DNA of 64,000 nucleotides from Lepturacanthus savala (GCA_030544235.1 CM060466.1:21812575-21876574), one strand, 5' to 3'. Positions 48,364-61,035 are shown, counted from the first letter of the stretch. The notes: a model not told the origin generated them from the letters alone. Made by a program: numbers and translations.

Positions 48364-49775
48364 GAAAAAGACTCCTTCTGGACAAATTGCTCCATTACTT
48401 TCTTTGTCTGCCTTGTCATGTTTTCACATGCAGACTTTTTTCATATTTCTTTTCTATTCCCCCTTTCTTCCAGGCTTATCTTCTTTTTCCCCTTAATGAG
48501 TAAATTATTTCAATTAAAGTGTCACCTGTCAGTCAGACAGCTCCAGGTGATGTTTTGTAACACTGAGCCCACATCAGAGATCCCCCGGACCAAACTGCCA
48601 GTGGAATTCATTTCAATCATCTCTGCCATGCGTGGTTAAACCCAGGGACTAATACAATCCCCCAGCCTCCACACACACGCGCACACACCTCCTGTGCTGC
48701 CTTACCTCCATCACCACAACTGCTGCCACCACCACCCCCCACCGCTTCCTCTCCCTTCTCTTGCTCACTTCCTCCAACCCCTCCCACGTCTCCTCACTTT
48801 AATTAGCTCCGGATTAAATTAAAAGCTATATGTTGGCGTTAATTGATTTATCTTCAGACAGGGTCTATAATTACAGGTTCTCAATGGAGAGATCTGCGCC
48901 GTGACGCCGGAGACTTCCCTGCACTTCATTGTTTGGCTGCTGCGTGCGAGAGAGTGTGTGTGTGCGTGTGTGTGAGTGTGTGTGCGTGTGTGCACTCATG
49001 TGCGTTTATGTGTCGCCCGTGTTTGTGTGTGATCACCACGTAAGCATAATAAGCATTGTTTGAGCCAGTCAGAGGTTAGTGAGCAGCCAGCGCTCGACGA
49101 GCAAGGGGAATGAAAGATGATGCAAATAGATGTCGTCTCGCCATAATGAAACACAATTACAGCTTTATTAGAAGATGTAATTGCTTTGTTAGAGCACCTC
49201 AATTTGTCCTTGTTGTGCGCCGTTTACTCTCGCAATTATACAATGCACATGCTCATCCATACTTGACCTGCTGTGTAATATGTGACACCCCCCTTCAGTT
49301 ATTATCCTGAGAGCATGGGGAGTTGTCTTCTTTATGAAGAAAAGTGGACTTTCGCCGGCGACGGGGCGGTTTACTGTGAGGCGCGACGAGCGAGGAGCTG
49401 TATCGCAATTGGTATTCCGTGGCGTGACATGAACACGCACGAACGTGCAGCCTTAAAAGTAGAGGAGCAGACGGAGAGAGAGATGCACCCACGCTCGCTC
49501 CTTTCTTTCTATCTCTCTACTCAAAGTCCTCTCACCCAGCTCGTCCAAATGGGGGAGAAAATTAACCTGCCACACTTCAGTGTTCCTTTCCCTTTCCTGC
49601 TTTCTCCCCTGCAGTTCGCTGTGTGCATCCCAATCAGGGCCAGAGTACTGTCTGTCTGTCGCATGTAACATCACAGCCAACCTTACTGGTTGGCATCGGG
49701 CCTGGAGGTGTGAAATGAGCCCACTGGGGGCCATAGTCTGGTTTCAGCGCTATAGTCGAACAGCACCGGACATCA
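48361..49775. other. Gene-free stretch
   Basis: TG-rich at 48950-48995. The 49282-49734 overlapping frames lack domains. A TAAT-rich block at 48795-48885 is listed separately. Confidence 0.45.
48795..48885. promoter_or_regulatory. TAAT-rich block, candidate cis-regulatory DNA
   Basis: CTTTAATTAGCTCC, GGATTAAATTAAAAGC, GCGTTAATTGATTTATC and CTATAATTACAGG in 90 bases of unique sequence. Confidence 0.27.
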
Positions 49776-49968
49776 TGAGAGAGAGAGAGAGAAAGAGAGA
49801 GAAGCGGGGTGGGGGCCATGTGAGAGCGGCGAGGTGGAGACGGACGGATGGAGAAAAAAAAAGGCAATATAAAAGATTGCGAGTGAGAGGGAGATAGAGA
49901 ACAAAGGAGCGAGAGGAGGAAAGAAGGGAGGAAGATGGATAGAGAGAGAGAGTGAGAGATGTAGAGGG
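49776..49968 (+). repeat. Purine-rich (GA)n-type tract
   Basis: Starts as (GA)n, continues as G/A-rich sequence with GAGAGAGAGAG again at 49940-49950. Contains a chance CAATATAAAAG. Minus-strand Ser/Leu frames at 49634-49979 are artefacts. Confidence 0.8.
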
Positions 49969-50944
49969 ACATGGCTCATCTGCTTTGTCTCTCCGGCTGC
50001 TGCGAGATTGCAGGATTTCCTAGATCAGCCAACTGTGGAAGTGAATTTTTCCCCCTGCTTGTACCCTCTCTTCCTCCACCTCTCGCTCACACTCTCTCTC
50101 TCCCCGGTCTTCTCCGTCCCTCCCGTCTCTTCCCTGTCACAGAGCAATGGATTAAATCCCTGTTTCTTTTCCAGTGCCTTTTTGATATCAGATTATACTC
50201 CCTTATCCTCTGTCTGTGATACCAGCCTGTCATCTTCTATGCCTATCCATTGTCACACTGTTCTGTGTTTTTGAGAGTTTTTGGTATCCTTTTAAATGGA
50301 AGATAGCTGCAAGACGAGCTGAGTAATATCCAGTTGTTCTATACAGCGTAAAAGGTGGATAATATATAACCTCTAGTCTGTCATGAACAAAACAGATCAA
50401 TAGAATTTTGGGGGAGTTTGCTTTTAGACCCTAAAAGCGATAAAAAGAGTCTGACATACAGTACATTCACACATCCCCAATGTAGCTGAGATATGGATTT
50501 TCCATGTGTCTGGGACCAAAGCTTCTCAGCGGTAGGTAGTTGAATATTTACATCCCTATTGAACTCAGCACTGTTCTGTGTGAAATCCATCAACTAAACC
50601 CCATTAGGAGGTGTAGCCGGGGCAATAAAAGTTTCTCCAAATGTCTCTCTCTAGCTTTTTTCCCCACTGAGGGTGGCCTTCGGACTAGAATGACAATAAC
50701 CAGGTTTATCTCTGGATGTCGAAGTGGTCTGCGTGAAGGATAGCCCATGAAATACCCCGAGTTGTCCTGTGTCCAAGAGAAGGTTGTTTTCTGTTTCTTG
50801 GGGAGTAGGCTCATGTAGGTCACAGCCTTTTGTTGTTGTTGATCGTCAGCTGCAACAGGAAATGACATGACAGAAAGACACAGAGGCAGCTGTCGGAGTA
50901 AGAGAAGTTTCCTAGCAACTACTGTAATGTTTAAGTTTGCATGT
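49969..50944. other. Gene-free stretch
   Basis: Pyrimidine-rich at 50050-50130, otherwise single-copy. No exon is supported. Confidence 0.45.
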
Positions 50945-51190
50945 TAAGCATGTCCCGATTAGGGAGTCCGAGTTCTGAGTCATTTGATTTTGTATATCTG
51001 CCGATACCGAGTCCCGATCCAATACTTAATAATACTTCGGACATCCGGAAGTTTTCAATCTACTGCTGTTTCACTGTTCGTGAAACAATTACATCCCAGC
51101 ATTCAGAGGTTCGGTCCGTATTTTAGTGCTTTGCATCGATCTACAACTGTGTAACAAAATGTAACAAAAGTGTAACAAATGAATATACCT
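50945..51190 (+). mobile_element. Remnant of a hAT-like element with TGTCCCGAT end
   Basis: CATGTCCCGATTAGGG at 50949-50964 and GCCGATACCGAGTCCCGATC at 51000-51019 belong to a fish repeat rich in CCGATAC/CCCGATCC words and usually assigned to hAT. The left end is degraded, and no inverted CGGGAC end is seen within the next 700 bases. A triple TGTAACAAA repeat sits at 51149-51179. No transposase. The element may extend to about 51500. Confidence 0.55.
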
Positions 51191-52429
51191 GACATACTAA
51201 AAAGCTACCAACTCAATCGTTAGCTTACCCTCACACGTTGTCTCTTTGCAGCTCTTAGCTGCTCGTCTTCTGCTTCATAGTCCTGTATGGTTTTCAAAAG
51301 TTTTCTTTTCTTCTCAAGTGTCTTTTGCCTCGCCTTTTCTATACGTTTCTTGCTCTGTTTTTTTTTCTTCTTCTACTGTCTATGGTTTTTTGGTGTTTTC
51401 ACTGACAACAAGCCACAGCGCAGTGTGGAGGCAACTCCACCCACTTCGTGCCTTCGCTTGAAACTACGTACGCTCAGTGACGTCATTCTGCATGTGAGGC
51501 TGTTTCTTTGTGGAAATGAGACGTCTCACTCTGCCATTATACTTCTATTGTACAAGTATCCCCCTCCCCTTTTGATGAATGATGATGATGAAACACACCG
51601 ATCTCATTGCATGGTGGACAATGTAGGTGTCATGTGTGGACAAAAGGAAAACAAATGCATGGAAAGGGGCTGTCAATAGACAAAAAAAAAATCAACCAAA
51701 TAATCACAAAATTGTATTTTGTTAATCGCTTTTTTCCTTCTTAAAGTTGAAGTTTGTCATAAAAGATATTTAAATGTCAAACCACAAAATTAATTTAGAA
51801 TAAACATAATGGAGCTATGTTTATATTAAAATACTATTGAGCACTTTTTTCGTGACAGAGACTCGTATGTCAGGTCTGGATATAATTAACATAACTAACA
51901 ATAAATAATAAAACCTTCTTAAAAGAAAAAGGAAATTCGAAAAATAAGAACAAATCTGCTCTGCCCTGTTAATATTGAATATGGGAAATATACCAATGGC
52001 TAACCTGTAACCTGCTATACCTAAACAGCAGGAAACTCGCATACAAGGAGAATATTCAAACTTAGTAAGAATGTGTTGAGGTTACATGAAGTGATTACTG
52101 ACCCTGTCTGTCACCACCATGTCCAACTGTAGCAGAGCTGTACACGTCAGTAATAAATAATAATTCAATTTCATGAAAAATGCTTATCTATCTACCATAT
52201 TGGCAAGTACCCCTAGGGCCTGCTGAGTAAAGCTGTAAGCTAGTGACAAGCGGTTAGCCTGAGCCATTCCATATCTGGCTAGCTGTCAAAAGCCAAAGCC
52301 AGCTCCCCATCTAGATTACAGTTTGCCAGCCTGCCTCCATCCATCTCTTCTCTTCCTCTGGACGGATGGACAGCAGATTAGGCCTGCCTTCACACCAGTA
52401 TGCTATACCCCATCCTGCGCTAAGCGACC

Positions 52430-52530
52430 TATGATTAATTGCACATTATTAACTTAACCGAGATTGTTCTCCAGATACATAGGCGTCGATAATGTCTGAT
52501 TCCTCTTTAATAGGCCACTTCTGACAGTAT
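52430..52530. promoter_or_regulatory. AT-core block
   Basis: GATTAATTGCAC, CATTATTAACTTAACC and CTTTAATAGGCC with GTCGATAATG between them. Weak regulatory candidate in unique sequence. Confidence 0.2.
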
Positions 52531-53869
52531 TCATAATGTGCCATTTGCCTTGATCCCTCCCTAATGTATTCCCGCTTTGTGAAAATTCCACTAATTTAGG
52601 GGTGGGGGGAAATGGACCAAAGGGAACGGCGGATCAGGAGTGGGATGACTCTCCCATCGGTTAGTTATTCCACAGGCTCGGGCTGAGGGAAAAAAAGCAA
52701 AGTTTGTTCATGTGTGAAAGCCTCATTCTGGGCTTTGGGGGGAAAAAAGATAGACAGAGGTCATTTATCCTTCAGTTTTACAGGTTACAGTCCTAGCACA
52801 TATTACACAATGTATTTAAAGATTCCGGCTAAAAAAACATTTCCCTATTGTGCAGGATTCTTTTTATGACTGGTGATATTCACACATACAGTGAGACAGA
52901 ACAGGTGGAAAGAGAAGCTTTAATCACACAGCATATTACAGTACCATTAAAGTGATTGTAGCATTGTACTGTAAAAAATCCCTTATTGTATAAGACGCAC
53001 TCAGTTAATAATCAATCTGTGTATGTGTGTGTGTCAACCTACTGTAATATTAATTGACAAGTTTTATGATGATATTTTGAAGGTGACTTCCTCTTTCTAT
53101 ATCTTGCCCCAACCTTTTTAGACTATTTCTAAATCCATGTGCCTGCTCCTGTCGAGCGCAGTGCAGCGAAAACACTCCAGTTGACCACCTTCCTCTCCCT
53201 TTTAGTTCATCTTCCTCTCTCCGGTCTGCCGGGGTCATAAACCCATACACTCCATGGGCTCCAGATGAAGTGTCTACACAAGGCTGAGTTCATCTCATGT
53301 CTGGTAGAGCATCCAAACCAGTGCATACTACACACACACAAGAGACACACACATTTTCCACCCCGTCTGTCCACTAGCACCTCGCTCAAATCCTTTTCCT
53401 TCTCTTGTCAGGTGTGTGCGAGTTTGTGTCTGCGTGACTGTGTGTGTACACTGTACACACGTATGTATGCATGTGTTGTGAAAAGCTGCAGGGTTTATCT
53501 TCGGTCTCTGTGTGATGTGGTGCAAACAAAGGCAGCATCCACGCGGCCTCAGCCTGAGCTGCAGCAGGACTGTAAACACTGTACCACTACAAAGGGGAAA
53601 AACCCTTACCGGCTGCCTGCCGGCATAAATCCCATCACGTTCACCAATTAACACCAGGAAAAAAAAAAAACTCACCACTTATGTGCCGTCTGCTGGTGTT
53701 TATCAGTAGAAAGGGACTGTCAGACAGACGGAGGAGGAAAACATACTATAGCAATTGTGGTACAATATGCCAAAGCTGACGTTTATGACTGTTTAGATAG
53801 CCATAACCACAGCAGACGGTGATGGTAATATTGCTGTGTTGACATTAGCCCAGGTGGGAATATGTCAGC

Positions 53870-53945
53870 GTTGCCTCTCCACCGCCTAATTGCCACTTCT
53901 ATTGTTGTGTAATTAATGCTTAATTAGGAAGCTTGCTTCAATCAG
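53870..53945. promoter_or_regulatory. TAATT cluster
   Basis: CGCCTAATTGCC, GTGTAATTAATGC and GCTTAATTAGG within 50 bases; three or four homeodomain cores at near-regular spacing. Confidence 0.25.
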
Positions 53946-54710
53946 TGGAGAGGTCGTTAAGAGAGGTGTTGCAGGCACTATAAACAAATGTTACCTTTAC
54001 CAATGCAAATTGAGCTGTTTTTTTTCTCCCCCCCCTCGTGCCCTCTTTTTGTCCTTGTGTCGCTGAGCATAAGGAGTGAGCGCGCCGAGGCATCCATCTT
54101 GAGCTGGATGTGGGTGCTGAAGGATTGAACAGGGACAAGGTTTCTCTCATGCCTGCTTTGCACCGCTGCTGAGTCGCTATTTTGTCTCTTTGTCTCGTTT
54201 TTTTTTTCTTCCTTTCTAAGGCAGCTCCAATGTGGTTTATAATGTGCTCGGAGTTGTTATTTGGAGATGGATCCCCCATACCACCGGGCTGTCACACGCC
54301 AACCTATGGAGGAAGGGTGGGAGGGGCAAGGAGGGGGGTACAGTCATTGGAGAAAGGTGTATGTATGTGTGTGTATGTGTGTGTTGGGGGGGAGGAGAGT
54401 CAGAGAGAAGAGGAGAGCGTGCAGCTGGAAGAGGCAGAGATGAGCAGAGGCGTGAAATTGGCACTGCACCGTCCACCATGCAGAGCCCCCCCCTCCGACT
54501 CAACCCATCGCCCCTTTGCCCCCTCCACTCCTCTCCACTCCTCTCCACTGAGGAAAAAGACCATGTCTGCACTGAATGTGTGCTTGTGTGTGCGTATATG
54601 CTTGTGTTTCTGTAAATGAGATACCTCAGAAAGCTATGTATGGGATTGAGTGGTTATATTAGCCATAACCAAGTACTGTATTCTCTCATTCTATACTTAT
54701 CTCTTCGTTA

Positions 54711-54739
54711 ACACACACACACACACACACACATACACA
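54711..54739. repeat. (AC)n microsatellite
   Basis: About 11 AC units with a following ATACACATG. Confidence 0.9.
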
Positions 54740-57700
54740 TGCACTCTTCACCCCACCCTCCCTACCCCTCCTATGGAGTGGTCATAACTCACCTTAATTG
54801 TATTTGGTAGGTGGTGCTCAGACATAGAGTGCGTGGTGAAATGTGGTCGAGACCGTGAGAGAGCAGTAATGGGAGTGAGGGCAAGGTACTGGAAGAAGGG
54901 AAACGATGGACCTATTGGCCCCTGAAAACACACATTATGTATGTAGGATAGCCACACGTACCCACAAACTCACCCTCGGGAGGCATGAAAACACACCTCT
55001 GAATATATACCAATGCAGACATGTGAGCATTAATGGCACAAACCCTGTATGGAAACAATTTCTGTATGCTCTTTCTCAAAGTCCCACACACAACCATGCA
55101 TTCAGACACATATAGAGACCTATCTATGTCCATGTACACATATTACTGCTGTTCACGAGCACACATTTGCATGAAGAAGTTATTGCACCCCTTCTCCTTT
55201 ATTCAACCTTTTCCTGTGCCGCATGTTTATGGCAGGGACCTTGAGACGTCCCAGTCTGGATCACATGGAGCTCTGGATGCACAATAAAAATGCTAATAAC
55301 ACATCCGCTACTTACATGCATTTATACTGCCGATGCAACTTCAGACATATGCACTGACACAGTTGTACTTTCAAACTTTCTGATTTTGTCTGTACTATAC
55401 ACGCAGTTTCCACACCCCCAGAGCAGTTTTTGTTAATAAGAGCCATAGTAAATCAGAGGCCTGGAGTGTGATAGTAGGGGGCTTAATATGCTCATCTGCC
55501 CGGTGAGAAGGTTTCCTCTGCTGCTGTGTTGACTGGTCTCAGGTAATTAAAGCAGCAGCCACAACTGTGCTGTCCAGTCCCCAGTGAGTCCTCCATTGTC
55601 ACTCCATTAACAACTAACCAGGATAACCTGTATTTGAGTCGACACACACCAAAGAAAGCCAGTATGAAGCTAATCAACTGCTCTGGGAGTCTATTGGAGA
55701 AGCCATTATGTGGTATTTACCTGCACATGTCCAGGGGATGAAACAAAAATGAAGAGATGACATACAACCTGTTAAAGATATCTCCTCATGAATCTATCTT
55801 TATAACAGAGAACTCTTTGTTGAAGTGAACAAATTGTACTTTTCTCTATATTAATTGCCTGTTAATCAAGAAGAGAAAGAGGGGATTTATTAATATTAAA
55901 GCTGAAAATTGTGTTATTTTACCAATGAGTCTCTTTTTGCTCATTGTTTTGGTTTGATAGCCCACACATTTAGTGTACAGTTGAGTCTCACCAGTCTCAT
56001 AAACCTAGTTTGATTATTTCTCAAGGGACCAAACCAAGCTAAAATTACTTAAATTTACTACTTAAAATGAATTTACATTAAATTGGATTGTGTATGACCT
56101 AACACACTAACAAAATAAATATATTTTGCATCTAATTGGGGAATTCTGTGTTTTATCTCTTCCCTCTCTTCTTCCAGAAGATTTTTCAAAGAAAATGACT
56201 GTCTCACAACATCTAAATCCAGGTTAAAGTATGTGTTAATGATCATTTACTGTTCCATTTTCATTTTCTAGTTGTATGGTGAAAATGTGTAAAACCAAAA
56301 AGGATGTGACTTTATAATATCACAACCCATGAACACACTGTTATAAATGTTTGTATATTTATGGGTCCAACGATGGGTAAATAATTAATGTGTACACGTG
56401 TGTTTAATAAAGCCAAGGACATATTGTAGATTTGCCTTCTAAGATGTTCCCTCATCACTATGTGGGGAGGTTGGTGGACAAAGTGTTTATTGGTGCTTCC
56501 ATCAGACAAGGACTAGAAATGAGAAGCCATTTGACTTTCCACTGCAGCCTTCTGCGGCCAAGAAGAAAAAGAACAAGCCTCTCCATTATTATCTCTTCCT
56601 CCTCCTCTTTCATCCCTCCCTCAATGGTCAAAAGAAGGACAGTAATTCCAATCAGGTCCTACTTCACACCTTCAATTTGTCTTTTGCTTCTCCTAGCTTT
56701 GCCTGCCTTCCATCTCCCCATCTACCCCCCTTCCCTCTCCATGTCTCCTCCTCTCCATCTCTCTTTCTGTCACTCGCCCCCTCTCTCCCTTCTCCACATC
56801 TCTCCCTCTCTTTCTCTCATTCCCTCTCTCCCGGTGCAAGGTGATGAAGGCGTGTGTGTGTGTGTGGGTCTCGGAGAGCACGCCTCAGGGATTATACAGC
56901 CCGCTCGCATGAAAGATTCATGATGCTCGGGAGTGTGTGTGTGTCCCTCATGCTCAGGCACTGACTGGAAAAAGGGAACGGGGAGAGACAGAGAAAAAAG
57001 GAGAGAAGCTGGGGGGATGGAGGGTACAGAGTGTGAGACAAATTGACGGTGCACAGCAGGGCTAACTCCAGGCTGCGATTATACTACTGGCTTCTTTGCA
57101 CATGCTTACAGACGCCATCTTGGTTAGGCCTGCCTCACAGAAATGACCAATGTCAAAAGTTTGGGACATAAAATGTGCATAACCGTGGGTATCCAGGAAA
57201 AAACTACCTCCAAATTTGGTGATTTTCAATTTTTCAACTAAGTTAAAGCTAAAATGTAGATGTTTTGTCAATAGATGGTAGAGGTCCTCATTGGTCCAGA
57301 ATGTTGGACCCTATCCAGGACAGACCTTAATTCATTTGAACCTGACAAGCATAAATTCATATTCAGGAGAGACCTGATCCGAAATTTGAATAGACCAGAT
57401 TGAAATCAAACCTGATCCACAATGCTGTCTAACCAATTTAATATTCATGAATGTGAAATTGACACACAGACAGTGGCAGTAAAACAAGAGCCTACCCAAC
57501 TCAATTAATTAATGAGTATGATTTGGACCTGTTTCGACTTGGATCCTAAATGCCATGCAGTGCAAACAAACACATAAACTGTAATCCAACCTCAAGTTAC
57601 TTTATAGAACAAAATGGATCTTCAGGAAAAAAAATGGGCTGGCTCGATGTGGGCATGTTTCTACAGGTAATTGCGGGACAAAACTGAATCTAGAAATTTC

Positions 57701-58384
57701 AGTTTTAGTGATACTTCCAAAGTTTAATTACACCCTTTGCTTTACAAGGTAATCTCTCAGAAATGTGCGCCTTTGTTTACTCATACGAACGGGAAGACTG
57801 TTGGCTTCTCGAGGCTTTTTCCACCATCAATTCCTGATCCCCAAACCTGTTCCTCCTCGCTGCAGACCAATTGTTGGCGACGCAAGAGGAGGTGGCCATG
57901 TCAACACAAAATAACCAGGTGGATGATAATACAGCGCGGACAAATGAAATGGTTTCGAAAGAGATTTGTTGTCGGGACAGGAAACACGACTCCGGACGTT
58001 GCTACAGTTAACCAGGTTGGCACACTCGAAACTATCAATTTCCCTCTGTCCTCTCTCTGTCTGTGACTTCCCTCTTGCCAGGTTCACGCCAGGAAAGACC
58101 GGCTGGCACAATAAGTAACATTTGCTATGAGCTTCTCAGCCAGAGGAAGTGTGTCATTGCCAAGTGTCTATTGGTGTAGGACAACTCTATTCATGTGCCT
58201 TCGCTCTGGCAGTTGGTCTGCGGACGGAGGGAGGGGAGGAAGAATGTGGTGGTTGTGTGTAATGTGTATGTGTTTATCTAAACCTCACCGGGCGCTCTAA
58301 TAGCCCCTCGCAGGCCTGTTTCCCCCCACGTCTCTCCAGCGTCTTCAAACACGCTGCATTATGGCCGCGTTTGATTGCATTTCA
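54740..58384. other. Gene-free stretch
   Basis: Mostly unique DNA. 56565-56835 is pyrimidine-rich and explains the longest frame of the window (56432-56923, Ser/Pro/Leu low complexity). 57120-57560 and 57737-58111 show no domain. Confidence 0.45.
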
Positions 58385-58632
58385 GATTAGAGAGCAGCGG
58401 TGGAGAGGGGAGCGAAAGAGCCAGATAGACAGGGATAGTGAGAAAGAGAAATGGTGGCAGAGAGAAAGAGATAGGTGAGGGTGAGAGATATAGAAAGCAG
58501 GGAGAGAGAGAGAAAGAGAGGAAGGGCAGTCGAAGGGGAGAGACAGACGGGGAGGATAAGAGGACGAGTGATAAAATGAGAGACAGACAGAGAGAGAAAA
58601 AGGGGAAACAGGGAAAAACAGAAAGAAAGAGC
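58385..58632 (+). repeat. Purine-rich low-complexity tract
   Basis: About 250 bases dominated by GA on the plus strand, with repeated GAGAGAAAGAG and GACAGAC words. The reading frames across it are Arg/Glu/Lys repeats on the plus strand and Ser/Leu/Phe on the minus strand. Confidence 0.8.
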
Positions 58633-58814
58633 CTCTGGGGGAGCGTATTATATGGCCGTTACCCCCCTCTGGTGCTGCAGCGAGTGGGAGAGGCTGAGTA
58701 CCCACTATTCCAGTGACCTTGGAGGTCAGTTGGAGGAAAGCAGCATTAATCAAACTGACGCCCAGGCTGAGGCGGATGATAGCAGGCAGCAATGCTCACA
58801 ACCCCCCCACCCCC

Positions 58815-58815
<1 letters not shown>
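58633..58815. other. Short unique segment between simple repeats
   Basis: Single-copy sequence between the purine-rich tract and the (CA)n array. No gene. Confidence 0.4.

Positions 58816-58889
<74 letters not shown>
58816..58889. repeat. Long (CA)n microsatellite
   Basis: About 37 perfect CA units. The Thr/His frames crossing it on the plus strand and Cys/Val frames on the minus strand are artefacts. Confidence 0.97.
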
Positions 58890-58890
<1 letters not shown>

Positions 58891-60138
58891 ACAGATCAAC
58901 ACCACTACCAGCATCCTTCCAATCCTCCTTACATACACATCTCTCTCCCTCTATATTCATTTGCATTCCTCTCCTTTTTTTCCACATTTGCTGTCTTTCT
59001 CTTACGGTTGGCTTTTTTTTTTCATGCCATCCACTTCTCTTTTCTTTCTTTCTTTCTGTTATTTTCTCTCCTTCCTCCTCTCTATGTGCCCTGAACCCTC
59101 TCTAGACCCCCAGCTCCAAACAGTGAATTAACCCATCTCCACCCTGTGTTAATGGACTTCTAAATATCAACCCTTGCCTGTGGATATGCCATCAACATTT
59201 ACATTGGATGTGGGATTGAGTTAGTTGCCTTCTGGCCACAGAAGATGTCTGGATATTGATTTGCTTGTTTTGTTCTCTGTGTTGGCAATATATTTCGTAT
59301 GGCTGGTGGGTAGTCAGATGTGGGTACTTTGTTTAAAATTATGCGTGTATGCAGCCTAATGAATGTGCATAGGTATGTGAAAAAAATGGCTCATTCGTGG
59401 CCTTTATCATGCCCTTTTCTATAATGTCAAACATACATGCAAATACAGATGCAATCATTACTTGTGCAACATACAGGCGTGACCTACATCTGCTTTTTTG
59501 TGATTTTCTCTTATTTATGTACTGTTATGCTATCAGATATCTACAGTAAACATGATGAAAGTTCTCATATTTGAGATTATCATCTGAAAATGCTTCCTGC
59601 GTGTAAAAAGGCAAGGGGTCATCCTACTGCTACACTTTCATGGTTTGTTGACGTAGCATCTTAAACAGACAACTTTAGCTTCTGACAGCTAAGGAGTCTT
59701 TTAAATTGTAAATCATGCAAAGCAATTCCTGTAGAGGTCCAGATTAAAAATATAGACCTGGAAATGTGGATAATATATATCCTTTAATCCATCTTTGGGA
59801 TTTGAGCTACATCCACCTCTACTATCATTGGGGAAACACAGTAAGACTCTCTACCCATTGATGATATGTGATGCCAGCCAGCCAGAGAAAAATAAAGTCC
59901 AACAGCAAGTGTGTACATGTGTTGATTATGTGTGTCAGTCAATACAGACCAATCAATATACGCAGGGCACTCACTAGATAAGGCTTGTGTGCGTGTGTGT
60001 TTGCGTCTGCATGCGAGAGAGCATGCTTGGTTTGGGGGGTGGTTATAGGGGGCTGAGTTAATCTGTGATTGCTTGTCTGTGCTGATGATAGTATTGATCT
60101 GGTGATGACCTATGGAGTCAGATCAGTTATATATCTAT
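58890..60138. other. Gene-free stretch, pyrimidine-rich at first
   Basis: 58915-59090 is C/T-rich. Then unique AT-leaning sequence with no exon or element recognised. Confidence 0.45.
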
Positions 60139-60145
60139 GGTTGTG

Positions 60146-60201
<56 letters not shown>

Positions 60202-60221
60202 CACAACCCCCCCCCCCCCCC
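60139..60221. repeat. Palindromic (TA)n with GGTTGTGTATAT arms, followed by C15
   Basis: GGTTGTGTATAT at 60139-60150 is the exact inverse of ATATACACAACC at 60197-60208. Everything between is TA with a single phase break, so 70 bases can fold as one near-perfect hairpin. A run of 15 C occupies 60207-60221. The minus-strand and plus-strand Tyr-Ile frames are artefacts. Confidence 0.9.
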
Positions 60222-60309
60222 GCTCTAAGCAGGAATTGTTCTTTTGCAATGGCCTTGTTTGTGACAACATCACTGAAGGAGAACATACAAGCTAATACAA
60301 CATACTTAA

Positions 60310-61035
60310 TGCCCTCATCTGCTTGGGCATTTCCCCAATGATGAGTTTTATGCACATTATATATTTTGGCAAGAGGATGTTGCTGTTATCCAAAGGGTTC
60401 TTTGTCCGCACCTAGAATGTGCCACTCAGAGGAGCCATGCCGTGAATGCAGAGGAGCGGGTGCTGATTGCATTGTGTTTCTTTGCATGTGGTTCCTTTCA
60501 TGAAGTGATTAGGAACGGACTGGCAGTGACTAAATCCACAATGGGCTGTGTTGCATTCAGTGGGATTCGCCCTTGCCAGTCTTCTATGTCAATTTGTCAA
60601 GATCCCTGAAAGTGAAATGCTGATCTTATAATCACCAATTGTATTGTGCGATGGCCTGGGACAGTACATGATACCCGTATCACGAAGGAAAGCAATCTGT
60701 ACCACAAGTTCCAAAAGACTGCTCCAGATGGCAGCATCCTGTGCGACAGTGGTTACATGCTCCTATCCTGGCTAATGACCCTTTTTGTTACCATAAGTTG
60801 TGGATAACAGCAGAGGTATAACAATGTCCAAGGCACAACAAAAGGAACAGGCAGGTAATTCAATGGCGTACTCAAGCCTTGGTTTGCCAGCTTGAAATAT
60901 CTCAGTGTGGAGCCACATAAAGCATGCCTCTGTGCCTGCATTGTGCCACGAGATAGCAAAAACAAGGTCAGTGGAGAGCACCGCTGTATGGAGATCACAT
61001 TGATAGACCTCCCCAGGCAGTTCAAAAGGCCATGG
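60310..61035 (+). pseudogene. PIF/Harbinger transposase pseudogene
   Basis: One reading frame runs from 60310 to 61035 (242 codons) with four in-frame stops, at 60607, 60613, 60805 and 60856. Translation shows family landmarks in order: DEFYAHYIFWQEDV, then EERVLIALCFFACGSF and VTKSTMG (the N-terminal helix-turn-helix-like region of HARBI1-type transposases), RWPGTVHD, CDSGY (second catalytic Asp) with LLSWLMT, RYNN, and YLSVEPHKAC. Intact relatives are about 350 codons. The central segment that should carry the first catalytic Asp is missing between KSTMG and RWPG, apparently by an in-frame deletion. It is dead as a transposase. No partner Myb/MADF-like gene is visible. Confidence 0.88.

Larger units (their letters stand above)
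51191..54710. other. Gene-free stretch
   Basis: 51260-51540 is T-rich then CpG-bearing and might be the body of the preceding element. 52430-52530 and 53870-53945 hold TAAT cores. Frames at 53265-53678 and 53938-54619 lack domains; the latter crosses C-rich and GT-rich sequence, including a CTCCTCTCCACT tandem near 54529-54552. Confidence 0.45.

Noticed and set aside
48332..48420. T29 as the tail of a SINE or processed pseudogene
   Set aside because: No tRNA-like A/B boxes, no recognisable gene sequence and no clear target duplication next to it.
49860..49880. CAATATAAAAG as a TATA promoter
   Set aside because: It sits inside a purine-rich simple tract with no downstream exon; a chance match is likely.
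54182..54619. Overlapping 145- and 127-codon frames
   Set aside because: Two frames in the same strand plus an opposite-strand frame of similar length; the sequence mixes GT, G-rich and C-rich low complexity with no domain.
56432..56923. Longest plus-strand open frame (163 codons)
   Set aside because: It lies in a C/T-rich tract, is Ser/Pro/Leu/Ile low complexity, has no domain and has no splice context; consistent with a stop-poor simple-sequence artefact.
58652..59131. 159-codon frame with a long Thr-His repeat
   Set aside because: It is the (CA)37 microsatellite followed by a pyrimidine-rich tract; codon content is dictated by the repeat.
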